From Bolinopsis microptera (lineage: Eukaryota; Ctenophora; Tentaculata; Lobata; Bolinopsidae): a DNA stretch of 60,000 nt. Shown piece after piece: positions 12,440 to 23,535 of the stretch (position 1 is its first letter; each line of letters starts with the position of its first letter). The position numbers were made by a program, and so were the translations under genes. The notes below the pieces were generated by a model. It did no database searches. It saw only the letters and a list, made by a program, of their open reading frames with translations, and was not told the DNA's origin. The stretch is taken from assembly GCF_026151205.1 (NCBI RefSeq), contig NC_087080.1, forward strand, positions 12,449,837-12,509,836, given 5' to 3'.

Positions 12440-13208
12440 GTACTGGAGCTGAAAAATTCAGAGTCATATCTCTTTTGTAAACAAGTGAAAAAGAAGTAAT
12501 AAATTACAAACAATGTCATTAAGCTTATTAGCGATCATGGATGAAGATAACAATGTAATTAGGAACAATGTAAACATGGAATACAGCATCGTATTGATTT
12601 AATTGAGTGGGTCTCAGAATTAATTTGAAGATAACACACTTTTTAAAAAGTTTAAACCAGTCGGTCGGATTAACAAGTAAACGAAATACAGTAGTCCCGG
12701 TAACGAAGCTTTAATATACCACTCATCATGCGGAACAGTGTGTAAAATATAACATTAAAATAATTCACTGGCTAAACATTTCAGGTTACTAAATGATTGA
12801 ATGTGCCTGTGTACCATTAGCATTAATATAGTACATAATACGGTGTAGTGTGTACTATTTGTACTATACACTATTTTTATATTAATTTATCGTGCATTGC
12901 TGGGAAGGCTGTTAATTTAGGATAGAGTTATTGTGGCACTTATATCAGTTTGCTCTTTTGCAGTTGTTCTCACACTGCTAAGTAAAAGTTTTACAACTTA
13001 AAAGCAAATTTAAAATTATTCTACACAGTCCACCTGTATAACATCAACCCAGGAAGTTAAGTTATTAAAGCTTTAAAGGCAAAGCAGCGTGTACGAAACC
13101 ATAATATCAAAACTTCCTTTTCTCTAGATCTCTTAAAATATTGTACTAAGAACTAAAACAAATTCAATTAGGAATTGAAAGCAGTCTTCATTACGAAATT
13201 TAATACAC
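12440..13208. other. Intergenic spacer 3' of the LINE
   Basis: AT-rich spacer without a gene. Nothing stands out apart from short TA-rich inverted patches around 12830-12890 (GTGTAGTGTGTACTATTTGTACTATACAC). Confidence 0.4.
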
Positions 13209-16200
13209 ATAGGATTTCAAAGGATTTCAAGGATTTCAAAATAAAATGATCATTACAATAAACATTGTGTCGGATCTAAATTTAAAAAATAAAGATAAAA
13301 TGAAAGTCATAAACGAAAAAACCGAAACCTGTCCTGAAAAATGCATGGTTGACGGTTATAGTCTAAAGAGTTTAAAAACCGAGCTATTCTAAAAAGGAAT
13401 GTTCATGACGCGAACAACCAGTCCTTTGTGTCCATGCCTAAGATCCACACATAAATTCCACACTAAATCAAAAGTGTGAAACGCACACGAAAAATAACAC
13501 ACTGTCGGATCCACGTTTCGCATGTTGAGTCCGTGAGTCATGTTGTAGGTCCTTCCTTTTCTTTTCTGTCACTCGGGGGGAACCTCCGCTTGTTCACTTT
13601 ACTCAAGAATCTGGCAGTTTCTCTGATCAATAGGATATCCTTGAAGAGGTCGGCAAAGGTCTCCGCTCCAGAGGTGATCATGGTTCTCGCCTGCTGACCT
13701 ATGTTTCGCCTCAGGTCGTCGTAAAGCGAACAATCCGTGAGAACGTGTTTCTCATCTTCAATGATCGGCTCAAACATTGGTAGTTCGGCCAGTATACCGA
13801 CAGCTTCAAGGTCTGATGAAGAACAGTGCTTACAAATGCGACTGAGCGGATTTTCACGGTTGATGGCGTATCTACCGGTCTCGATGTTGAACTTATGAGC
13901 ACTCATTCTGAACTGCGCCAGCCGCTTCACCTCTTCTCCACTGAGCTGCAGGTTCAGGTACGCTTCAGCTGTAAATTCACTTTTGATAGTGTTGTAGAAA
14001 CTGAGCTTCCGGTTGTTTTGCCGCTCATCGTTCCAACAGTTAATAAAAGTACTACGTAGTGCTGTTTTGAATTGGTTGGGGTAGGTCAACCTGCGAGATG
14101 ATACTGACTGAAGGCTTTGTCGGAGATCTTCTATACCTTTGTACCATGGCAGATTGAGTGTGCGTTGTTCTATGAACGCCTGTCTGGCTAGACTTGTGCA
14201 ACCAGCTCTGTCCATTTGCTCAAGTCGGTTGAAATACCCAAATACTTGCTTTGATGCCTTTATCACTAGGGGGCAGCGGCCTGTATCACCCCATACACTC
14301 GCATTTGAGGTTTTTCTGCCCACTCCTAAGGTCCACTTGAGGAATGAGAGATGAAACTTTTCGAGAGGATCTCTTGCAGTCTCCTTCAGGAGAGATTTGG
14401 TGTTGATATTATCTTGATAGTTTCTGACAAAGAGAGTCTCTGGGAGCCACACCTGACATCCGTATGTCACAATCGGTACCACAAGCGCGTCGAATAGCTT
14501 GAATACGATTGTTCGGCTGAAGTGTCTTAAGTCAATACTGCTTTTTAGCGCGAAGTAGCTTCTGAGACCTTTTTGCTTCAGTTTGTTCTGTGCTACTGCT
14601 GAGGAACCGTTGAGGGTAAAGGTTATCCCGAGGTAGCAATATTCTCGAACTGATGTGATGTTGGTTTCGCCGAGTTGGAATGTCAGACTCTCTTTAAGGA
14701 GCCTCCCGGAACGGTTGAACACCATCACTGCCGTTTTTCCGATGTTAACAGTTAGTCCCCATTCGATACAGTAACTGTGTAAAACGTTTAAAAGTTTCTG
14801 TAGTCCAGTATGGTCAAGGGCAAGAAGTATAAGATCATCAGCCCAGAGGAGATGAGTGATATTAACATTATTCAGTTCAGGGACGTTGACTTCCTCAGCG
14901 TTATCCAGATCTAGGGAGAGTTGGTGGATGAAACACTTGAACAGCTCAGGAGACATCGGGTGACCTTGCTCAGTCCCACAGTGAATGTCGATTGTCTCTG
15001 ATAATCTGTTCAACAGTTTGATTTTTGCTGAGGAATGTGAATACATCTGCTCGATACATTGAAAGTATCGACCTCTTACTCCTAGCTCCCAGAGTTTATA
15101 GAGCATGGCATCTCGGCACACAGAGTCGAACGCCTTCGCGTAGTCGACGAAGCATCCATATAGCCTCTTTTTCCGTTGCGTTACATACTTTTGGATGCAA
15201 GTTGAGAGTGTTAGTATGTGGTCACTCGTCTGTGCTTTTTTACAGAACCCTAGCTGGTTTATGGTGTCTGGACAGTTCAGTGACCGGAATGTGAGTAGGC
15301 GCTGTAATAAGATAGTTGAAAACAGCTTCCCAACATTGCTCGCCACGGCTATCGCCCGGTAGTTGTTCGGATCGTATACACTCCCCTTTTTGTGCAAGGG
15401 GGTAACTAGAGAGGTCGTCCATGGATACTCCCCGAGTTTCAAACAGTGGTTGAACAGGTTGAGAACAGCTGACAGCATTGGTTCATCTGACGAAATGAGG
15501 AACTCATTCAGGATTTTATCTTCGGCGATGGCTTTCCCTTTCTTAAGGCCTTTGATGGCGGTCCGAAGTTCCTCTATTTCGATATCTTTGTCCAGAACTT
15601 CCACGAGTTCATGAACACGAAGTTCAGTCTTTCTGCGTTCCGTGAAGTCAGCAGTTTCTTCATTCGGGATGGAAGGTTTTGAGTACAGCTCTTTGAAGAA
15701 TTTACAGAAGTTCATCATATCGAAAACGTCCAGCTTTGAGCCATTTGAGGAGAAGCTTTTAAGTTTCTTAAAGCGACTCCAGTTTATGTCGCGCCCCTCG
15801 TCAACATCACGACAAAGAGATTCCACGAACTTGGCCTTCTTCTGTCTCACGAGCTTTCGGTATTCGCGGCGTTTGTTGTAGTAGCTGTCTCTCAGTTCTT
15901 TATCAAGAGGACTTTTACCGTATGTTTTAGCTAATCGATTTAGTTCACGTTTTTCGATGATGCAGGCAATATCAAACCATGGAGACTTCGGTTTTGCCCT
16001 TTTGTATCCCCGAGTTTTCCTATTGAGGGGTTTTTGTTTATGTTTTCTAGGTCTTGGTAGGGCCTGATCAGCCATATCACGATAAATGCCGACGATGTTT
16101 TCATTGAGCTTAATGACATCCTCCTTTTTTACGCAAACAGCTTCAACCAGTTCCGCGATTCTGCTTGCAAACTGGGGTTCTTTTTGGACATCTAGGAACT

Positions 16201-17170
16201 GCTGTTTATTCTCTGAAGCATTCTCGTCCCATTTGTGTTTTATTGGGGCTGGCTGGAGTGAGGATAGAATTTCGTCCGGATCAATTATATAATTATGACT
16301 CAGTTTCAGTGTGCATAAGCATGGGCGGTGGTCTGAGAATTTCGTAAGATCTAAGACCTTAAGACTTTGCACCGATTCCCTTAGCATGGGGGATGCTGTT
16401 ACGTAGTCTACAACGCTGTGTCCATTGTAATTAATTGAGGTGGGTTCCCCAAAGATGTCTCCTAGTGTATCACCATTAAGAATGCTAAGGTTCAGACTGG
16501 ATATGAAGTCCAGAAAGAGTTTTCCCCTTGGGTTTATCACAGAGTCTTTGCTTGATCTTGTTGATTTTTCTGGAAAGCTTGCGATTGTTGAGAAAGCCTC
16601 GATGTCAGCTGGAGGTTCATCATCAAAGTTAAAGTTAAGGTCCCCTGTTCTTGCATTGAAGTCTCCTAGAACCAGTTTCTCGCCGAGATCTGTGTTTTCA
16701 GCAACAAAGTCAATAATGGATTCGAGTGTTGACTGGGATGGTCCACCATTGCTGTTTTTCAGTCTCTTTTTGTAGGATGACTGCTCTGGGGAGTCGTATA
16801 CGTTGATTATTGTGAACTTAAGAGTATCATCAGTGGCGGGGCAAAAAGTCACCGCTTGAATATCTGGATGGGAGCTTTTTACGGGCTTGAAGTCTCCTGA
16901 CAGGGATCGATGGACCCCCACACATAGCCCACCGGAGCGCGAGCCGGTTCTAAGGCTATTGTAGCATTTGAAGTTTGGAAGGTGGAACTCAGCCTTCGTT
17001 TCCTGCAGGCAGAATATGTTACACCCAATGAGAAGTTTGACGAAGTCCTCATCATCGGCCTTGGGGCCCTCTTTGAAGGACATTGCGTCATGAATGTTCA
17101 CATATGACTCGCTCCATGCACGAACAAAATTAAAATAATAGACCGAATAGAAATTACATCAAAGATCAAT
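13209..17170 (-). mobile_element. APE-type non-LTR retrotransposon (LINE), apparently lacking ORF1
   Basis: On the minus strand the element runs from about 17170 to about 13209. It contains one long ORF (13538-17101), a ~300-bp 3' UTR, and a 3' end made of three copies of a ~10-bp unit (TTTGAAATCC-like, 13209-13240), as in CR1/L2/RTE-type LINEs that end in short tandem repeats instead of poly(A). No ORF1 is visible between 17171 and 17970, so the copy is probably 5'-truncated. The uninterrupted ORF indicates a young insertion. Confidence 0.85.
13538..17101 (-). CDS. LINE endonuclease-reverse transcriptase (ORF2-like)
   Basis: About 1,187 codons without a stop. The N-terminal ~290 residues are an exonuclease-endonuclease-phosphatase (APE) domain: CLQETK supplies the catalytic Glu, LVLGDFNARTGD the GDFN motif, and FSDHRP the terminal SDH. 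The central RT domain has PNNYRAIAVASNVGKL, GCFVDYAKAFDSV (palm Asp), GTEQGHPMSPELF (motif B), LLWADDLILLA (catalytic box, WADD instead of YADD) and LTVNIGKTAVMVF. The C-terminus has a Cys/His knuckle (CKHC ... DEKHVLTDCSLYDDLR). The open frame extends upstream to a stop near 17170 with no ATG before the Met in NIHDAM; position 17101 is GTG, not a true start. The product nicks target DNA and primes reverse transcription there. Clade is not resolved. Confidence 0.92.
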   Translation of the reverse strand: MNIHDAMSFKEGPKADDEDFVKLLIGCNIFCLQETKAEFHLPNFKCYNSLRTGSRSGGLCVGVHRSLSGDFKPVKSSHPDIQAVTFCPATDDTLKFTIINVYDSPEQSSYKKRLKNSNGGPSQSTLESIIDFVAENTDLGEKLVLGDFNARTGDLNFNFDDEPPADIEAFSTIASFPEKSTRSSKDSVINPRGKLFLDFISSLNLSILNGDTLGDIFGEPTSINYNGHSVVDYVTASPMLRESVQSLKVLDLTKFSDHRPCLCTLKLSHNYIIDPDEILSSLQPAPIKHKWDENASENKQQFLDVQKEPQFASRIAELVEAVCVKKEDVIKLNENIVGIYRDMADQALPRPRKHKQKPLNRKTRGYKRAKPKSPWFDIACIIEKRELNRLAKTYGKSPLDKELRDSYYNKRREYRKLVRQKKAKFVESLCRDVDEGRDINWSRFKKLKSFSSNGSKLDVFDMMNFCKFFKELYSKPSIPNEETADFTERRKTELRVHELVEVLDKDIEIEELRTAIKGLKKGKAIAEDKILNEFLISSDEPMLSAVLNLFNHCLKLGEYPWTTSLVTPLHKKGSVYDPNNYRAIAVASNVGKLFSTILLQRLLTFRSLNCPDTINQLGFCKKAQTSDHILTLSTCIQKYVTQRKKRLYGCFVDYAKAFDSVCRDAMLYKLWELGVRGRYFQCIEQMYSHSSAKIKLLNRLSETIDIHCGTEQGHPMSPELFKCFIHQLSLDLDNAEEVNVPELNNVNITHLLWADDLILLALDHTGLQKLLNVLHSYCIEWGLTVNIGKTAVMVFNRSGRLLKESLTFQLGETNITSVREYCYLGITFTLNGSSAVAQNKLKQKGLRSYFALKSSIDLRHFSRTIVFKLFDALVVPIVTYGCQVWLPETLFVRNYQDNINTKSLLKETARDPLEKFHLSFLKWTLGVGRKTSNASVWGDTGRCPLVIKASKQVFGYFNRLEQMDRAGCTSLARQAFIEQRTLNLPWYKGIEDLRQSLQSVSSRRLTYPNQFKTALRSTFINCWNDERQNNRKLSFYNTIKSEFTAEAYLNLQLSGEEVKRLAQFRMSAHKFNIETGRYAINRENPLSRICKHCSSSDLEAVGILAELPMFEPIIEDEKHVLTDCSLYDDLRRNIGQQARTMITSGAETFADLFKDILLIRETARFLSKVNKRRFPPSDRKEKEGPTT

Positions 17171-17973
17171 TAACAAGTATATTAATTGAGTGTATCATTA
17201 ATTAAGTCCTCCAAATCCAGAGCACTGGAAGAGAGAGCTGGGTTGAGTGATAAGTGAAGAAGTGAAGAAAGCTCATTATAATGATTACGTGCACATGTTA
17301 CATGCTAGTGGAATGAGTATACTAGTATAGATACACCTGTAGGTACTTCAAGTGGCTTTCCAGAGGCTGATGAAGAGGGTGATGGGCTTATATTACAGTA
17401 TTTCGGTTGTAGTTGGAGCTAGGAGAGAAAGCATAGAGGTCCACATGAGAAGTTATCCGTCTGCTGAGACTGCTGTTGGCACGGCAAGACACTGATATAT
17501 TTCACATTCCTTGCTGTTGGATGTTCTTCTCTTAAAAAAATCCGGTCACCATCCTCACGCACTCACTAGATGATTTAGTTGCTACAGGAACTGGCAGGCG
17601 ATTATTAATCTTCGATGCTGGCTCTATTTTCCTAAAGAGTGGAGAAATGGTAACAGGCTTCACTCCCTATTCCACCCACTGACCGGTCTCCTCAAACACA
17701 TCTAGCTCATACCCCAGGTTTTTCTCAAACTTCTTTTTCTTTTCTATAGTAGACCTGTTTCTCATAAGATATATGAATGTAACAGCAGGAATTTCATCCC
17801 CGACATGTTATATAATGAATATCTGTACCTATTAAGCTCATTCCTTGTAATTTTGCTCACAAATTGATGTGTTTATTCTATTCCGTAGCAGCTGTGCGCA
17901 AATATCCAACAGATGAAATATATCTAATGGATTTTTAAAAGTCACCTCATGATATCTGTCAAATAAGATGTAC
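17171..17973. other. Spacer with a coding-like minus-strand remnant
   Basis: Mostly non-coding. On the minus strand near 17780 an ATG opens a ~32-codon frame (MRNRSTIEKKKKFEKNLGYE, then ELDVFEETGQWVE) ending at a TAG near 17680. The same frame continues past that stop with plausible protein (PVTISPLFRKIEPASKINNR) to about 17420. It looks like a decayed exon or mobile-element ORF; the family is not recognised. Confidence 0.3.
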
Positions 17974-19079
17974 TTAATCTAATTGGAACCATCAAGGGGA
18001 ATAAAATTAAATTATTGGATGCCAGGAACTAGAAATAAATATACTGGAATACTGTGTTTCCCTGAAGAGGTCTAAATCTAATTGGAACCATCAAGGGGAA
18101 TAAAATTAAATTATTGGATGCCAGGAACTAGAAATAAATATACTAGAATACTGTGTTTCCCTGAAGAGGTCTTAATCTAATTGGAACCATCAAGGGGAAT
18201 AAAATTAAATTATTGGATGCCAGGAACTAGAAATAAATATACTGGAATACTGTGTTTCCCTGAAGAGGTCTTAATCTAATTGGAACCATCAAGGGGAATA
18301 AAATTAAATTATTGGATGCCAGGAACTAGAAATAAATATACTGGAATACTGTGTTTCCCTGAAGAGGTCTAAATCTAATTGGAACCATCAAGGGGAATAA
18401 AATTAAATTATTGGATGCCAGGAACTAGAAATAAATATACTGGAATACTGTGTTTCCCTGAAGAGGTCTTAATCTAATTGGAACCATCAAGGGGAATAAA
18501 ATTAAATTATTGGATGCCAGGAACTAGAAATAAATATACTGGAATACTGTGTTTCCCTGAAGAGGTCTAAATCTAATTGGAACCATCAAGGGGAATAAAA
18601 TTAAATTATTGGATGCCAGGAACTAGAAATAAATATACTAGAATACTGTGTTTCCCTGAAGAGGTCTTAATCTAATTGGAACCATCAAGGGGAATAAAAT
18701 TAAATTATTGGATGCCAGGAACTAGAAATAAATATACTGGAATACTGTGTTTCCCTGAAGAGGTCTAAATCTAATTGGAACCATCAAGGGGAATAAAATT
18801 AAATTATTGGATGCCAGGAACTAGAAATAAATATACTAGAATACTGTGTTTCCCTGAAGAGGTCTTAATCTAATTGGAACCATCAAGGGGAATAAAATTA
18901 AATTATTGGATGCCAGGAACTAGAAATAAATATACTGGAATACTGTGTTTCCCTGAAGAGGTCTAAATCTAATTGGAACCATCAAGGGGAATAAAATTAA
19001 ATTATTGGATGCCAGGAACTAGAAATAAATATACTGGAATACTGTGTTTCCCTGAAGAGGTCTAAATCTAATTGGAACC
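17974..19079 (+). repeat. 99-bp satellite array, about 11 copies with alternating variants
   Basis: A 99-bp unit (contains TAATTGGAACCATCAAGGGG and GTGTTTCCCTGAAGAGGTC) repeats about 11 times, plus a short partial copy at the 3' edge. Copies are nearly identical except at two diagnostic sites: TCTAAAT versus TCTTAAT at the unit boundary and ACTGG versus ACTAG inside. The boundary variants alternate over much of the array, suggesting a 198-bp higher-order unit. Confidence 0.95.
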
Positions 19080-19634
19080 TGTAGCAACACAGCGCTGAAA
19101 ACAGAAAATGAAGAAGCTATAACATATAAGCGGTGCGCAGCGCCTACACCTAAAACCATACATTTTAAATATTGTCAAGATATTAAACGAGTTTTACGAG
19201 ATAATATAGCATGCTGACTTCGTAGGATATTACGATTATACCCATGCCAGTTCCAAATGTGAGTTAGCGCCTAAACCAAAAGCAGTTGGCAAAAGGAGCC
19301 AGTTGCCTGCAAGAGCTTTACTAGCACCCGATTTACCACTTTTGAAGCACAAACTCAAACCTAAAACCGGCCGAGCACAATATATTAAACACAACGTAAT
19401 TACCACAAAACCGATCAAAATGACGTTAAAACAGTCTTTGCAGGTGCATGTGTGCATTAAAACACCGTTGCTATGGAACCTTTTGGTTGTTACCTAAATT
19501 CCTATTTTTCATCATATTTGCACGTGGGCGGTCGTACAGACATCATACAGAAATAATATATGGTTTGTATGAGAAAGATATTATGTGATACTTATATGAA
19601 CACCTTTTCAAAGAAATGAGTCTTTAGTCTCTTT

Positions 19635-19922
19635 TTAAACAAGACGTGCAGGTTGACTCTTGATTTCGATGCATTTGGTGTTACAGTCTGGAGCTATGTT
19701 GTTGACGCATTTGAACACTGTTAAGGCAATCTTATACTCTATTCGCTGTCTAATTGGAAGAAAATGAGCCTTTTTCAGGAAGGCCCACTTTTTAATAGCT
19801 TTTCTACCAAACAAGAATCGTACACAGGAATTTTGTACCTTCTGGAGTTTCTTTATGAGAAAATCGGGTAAACCATATGCATAGAGAATTCCATTGCAAT
19901 AGTCTAGTTTTGAAAAGATCAA
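19635..19922 (-). pseudogene. LINE reverse-transcriptase C-terminal remnant
   Basis: The minus-strand frame reads FSKLDYCNGILYAYGLPD, LIKKLQKVQNSCVRFLFG, then HFLPIRQRIEYKIALTVFK and CVNNIAPD. This is the well-known tail after the RT domain in CR1/L2/Jockey-type LINEs (LDYCN..LYGLP ... LQ.VQN.AAR ... LHWLPV..RI.FK ... YK.L). Only about 95 codons remain, with no catalytic domain, so it is a dead fragment from a different family than the 13.5-kb LINE. Confidence 0.65.
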
Positions 19923-19996
19923 ACAGTGAATGAGCTGTCTTGTGCATATTGTTTGAATACTTTTTATAAAAAATGTTTAGTGTTTACAGTACAATA

Positions 19997-20860
19997 TCAT
20001 AAAATAAAAAAGTAGACTTCTGAATTAGTAAGGAAGGAAAATGGAAATACCAGATAGTCTGGGTAAACAATCTTAGGAATAGAATGGTCCCAGAGTGAGC
20101 TTAATTTAGGGGCACGGTCGGTTATGTTCATGGAGGGTTGTTGTATCTGTATCATGGCATGTTCTGTCAGATTGAGGTGAGAGCGTGATGTGAGGGATTT
20201 GAGGACTGTAATGTTGTTCAAGGAGATCAGGTGTCCAGTAGGCAAGGCACAATGGACAGGGGTCCTGACTCATGCGAGATATCCTGACTATACGAGATAT
20301 CTTACACTGTGAGTAAGATATCTCGTATATTTGGAGTTGGTGGTGTGAGTTGAGTAGGGGGTGTGGTCTTCATCTTGGTGGGGAGGTTGCAGTCAGTGAT
20401 AGCTGATGAGTGGGTGACATGACTTTGATGTCGTGTTTTCCGAGTATCTTGCAGATAGGTTCGAAGAGGGAGGATGGAAGGTTAGGGAAACGTTGAGTGC
20501 ATGCTCTCTGGTCTGTCGGTTGAATGAGAAAAAACAATTGTTTTTGAGAAAAGACAATTTTATTATTTATCACCAATTTATTACACAATCAATCAATAAA
20601 TATATATCTGAATAAATAATATTCAACTAATGAGGCTAAGGACTGAATTTGCAGTGAACTTCGTCCTGAAGCAGACGTGTCTGACAGTCTGCAGTTTGTC
20701 TTCGAGGGATCGCTGAGAGTTGTGGAGAAAGAAGTTGATGAGGGAGCTTATGGTGGTGAGGTCGGAGGGAATTTTTGTTTGTAGGACGAAATGTTTTCAA
20801 GGCAAGGTGCATGTCGCAGGAAGTATAGAGGGACTGAACATCTAGGGAGGCGTGGTAGGA
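19997..20860 (-). pseudogene. Decayed Penelope-like element (RT to GIY-YIG region)
   Basis: Minus-strand frames contain, in the right order, three pieces that resemble Penelope-like elements. ASLDVQSLYTS followed by LAL (20819-20848) is like the RT palm motif DV.SLYT. LPSSLFEPICKILGKHDIKV (within 20370-20588) is like the linker before the endonuclease. HLISLNNITVLKSLTSRSHL followed by EHAMIQIQQPSMNITDRAPK (within 19997-20245) is like the tail of the GIY-YIG domain. Frames are shifted and stopped, so the copy is inactive. Family assignment is from motif memory. Confidence 0.5.
20289..20329. repeat. Perfect 17-bp inverted repeat
   Basis: TATACGAGATATCTTAC at 20289-20305 and its exact complement at 20313-20329 flank a 7-base loop. 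It lies inside the Penelope-like remnant and has no assigned role. Confidence 0.8.
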
Positions 20861-21166
20861 GTAGTTATGGCTTTATGGGATGTGTCGAAGCAGTGTTTGA
20901 AATCTGAGGAATCTTTTAGCTGGAGAAGATTCCGAGCTAAGGGTTTAAGGAAAAAAGTCAGACATTCTTATTTGCCACCCCTAGAGCTTTTTGCCAGCCC
21001 CCCCCCTGTAAGCATTTGGTACCCTCAATGTTTTTTGGATAATAAGGAGAAATTATAAGCCAAATGGATGAATTCTACCAAGGAATGAAAACTCCAAAGT
21101 TGATGATATTCGTTTCTCAAGCCATGCATTGGTTGTTTAGAACTCTCTTCCACTGATGTTAAGGAA

Positions 21167-21376
21167 TAAGGGGGCAGGGGGTCTTCATGAAAATCTTTTT
21201 AGCTGTTTCTAATAAAATGGAGTGATCTATCAGTTGCTTTTGATCCCATCGAAAAATATTGTTACTAGCCAAAGTATCGCTGGTCAAAGATAGATATTGC
21301 TTCCCTCTATTAGAAACAATTCTAATGTTGATTTCGAATTGAGTTTCATAAAGACCACAGCCCCTAAAATCTCTAA
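21167..21376. mobile_element. Short foldback element of the GGGGGC-terminal family
   Basis: The left end (GGGGGCAGGGGGTCTTCATG) and right end (CATAAAGACCACAGCCCC) are inverted and imperfect, with internal arms that pair (GTTTCTAATA / TATTAGAAAC). The arm sequence is a diverged copy of the arms at 35971-36698 and 50138-50508. No ORF. Looks like an internally deleted, old member of that family. Confidence 0.6.
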
Positions 21377-22950
21377 AAATGTGTGTTCCTAGAGCAAAAC
21401 TCTCAGTTTTGCTAGTACCTTAATTTTGCTAGTACCTTAATTAAGTTTTTCAAAAAAGTGTAATTTATTATAAAATTCTAACTTTAATGTTTTGAAGCAG
21501 ATATGAATGAATTGAGACTGGAGGACTCTTGAATGGTGGGCCATGAGTGTGAAGGGAGCAATTGTTACTCAGGATGGAAAAGGATCTCAATGGGAATTTC
21601 TAAGTGTTAGTTAAAATTTGATTTTAATTTTGTGAAGATGCCATCACAGTTTTGTCAGTATTTACTTCAACATATTTTATACCCTTTATATTATCATTTG
21701 CATAATGATACAGTCAAATAGTAAAACCATCAATTAATTGTATGACAGAATCAACACAACGATACTATAAACACGATACTATACACATTAGAGATCTTTT
21801 ACTGTTAAACCTCAATAAAAGTTATAGAATTGCAGATACGATTTTGGTTAAAATTTAATTTATGTTCAAATATAAAATATTATCATAAAAATTAACATTA
21901 AGATTCATTATTGATTTTAATATTTGGCATAAACAGGAAATATTTTTAAAATCTTCTTACTTATCTATTATTATTATCTAATTCTTCAATATCTTTTTCT
22001 AATAAGTTTTGTTTTATTTTAAGAACTTTCTAACAAAAAGAGCTAAGTATCAAGCATTTCCCAAATTTTAACTGTCTTTTAAAACTATCAGAAGCGTGCA
22101 CTCTATGATTTGGTAAAGTTACGTCACCCCATTACATCATCCCGCCCTCAAGACGATGAACACATGTTTTTTAAAAGCTTCTGTTATTCAAACTATAATA
22201 TTATCTTTCATATGTTTCACTTGTTTCTGCAAAGAAGTCGAAAATCGCATAAATATTGTCACTAGTTTGTCGGTTTGGTATGTGCTATAATAGCATGTGC
22301 AGCAGACCTGTTATCTGTTAAATTATTCACAATTAGTAACCAGAGTGACGTCCATCTCTGAACTTACCTGTAAAATAATCTTTATTGTCTCATGTTGAGT
22401 TATGGTATCGTTAGAAAATTCAGTTACATAACTCATTAGTGTTCAACATGAAGTAAGAATCACTGCCAAGTATAAAATATTATCTCATCACTTCCCCTAT
22501 CATGAAGTATAAAATATTATCTCACCACCACCCCTAAAATAAAATAGAAAATATTATCTTGCACCACTGAAATGAAGTATAAAATACCATCTCGAGTTAC
22601 TGACCAGTGTACATGTCAGGAATAGCTTCATTCTGCACGCAGTTACTCATCAGTACACTGTATAGTGTGTGTTGACAGGACGAGGAGTGTAGTACATCTC
22701 GCACGTTATTATATGGAATATTGTTAACTGCTCTTATGTTACTGTTGTGTCTTTATTTTCTTTGCTCTGGAATACATTTGCATTGTAGTATTTCATGCCT
22801 GGCTAATGCGAATGATTCATATTTATACCTTTTAGAGATGCCAATTAAAACTTAATTAGTAATTTGCTAGCAACTTTGCAGCATGTCCTTCGTCACAAGT
22901 TTGTATCGCTCTGTTTGTACGGTATTTTGTAGTGACGTTCCCTTCTTTGC
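21377..22950. other. Spacer upstream of ELMO; first ELMO exon not found
   Basis: AT-rich DNA with no recognisable exon. Around 22490-22590 a short phrase (ATGAAGTATAAAATATTATCTC-like) recurs about four times. The missing first coding exon(s) of the ELMO gene could lie here or further upstream. Confidence 0.4.
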
Positions 22951-23520
22951 TTAGTTGCTTACACGGTGTTAGTTGCTTACACTGTGTTAGTTGCTTACAC
23001 CGTGTTAGTTGTTTACACGGTGTTAGTTGTTTACACGGTGTTAGTTGTTTACACTGTGTTAGTTGTTTACACGGTGTTAGTTGCTTACACTGTGTTAGTT
23101 GTTTACACGGTGTTAGTTGTTTACACGATGTTAGTTGTTTACACGGTGTTAGTTGCTTACACTGTGTTAGTTGCTTACACTGTGTTAGTTGCTTACACTG
23201 TGTTAGTTGCTTACACTGTGTTAGTTACTTGCACGGTGTTAGTTGTTTACACGGTGTTAGTTGCTTACACGGTGTTAGTTGCTTACACGGTGTTAGTTGC
23301 TTACACGGTGTTAGTTCTTTACACGGTGTTAGTTGCTTACACGGTGTTAGTTGTTTACACGGTGTTAGTTGCTTACACGGTGTTAGTTGCTTACACGGTG
23401 TTAGTTGCTTACACGGTGTTAGTTCTTTACACGGTGTTAGTTGCTTACACGGTGTTAGTTCTTTACACGGTGTTAGTTGCTTACACGGTGTTAGTTCTTT
23501 ACACGGTGTTAGTTCTTTAA
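22951..23520 (+). repeat. 18-bp minisatellite, about 31 copies
   Basis: Unit TTAGTTGCTTACACGGTG with variants at the C/T of GCTT and the G/T of CGGT, and TTAGTTCTTTACACGGTG. Because 18 is a multiple of three, long frames stay open on both strands; these are artefacts. The array ends 15 bp before the first identifiable ELMO exon. Confidence 0.95.
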
Positions 23521-23535
23521 ATAGTGTTATTTCAG

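Noticed and set aside
13476-16775. Many plus-strand ORFs of 60-110 codons
   Set aside because: Shadows of the LINE ORF on the minus strand.
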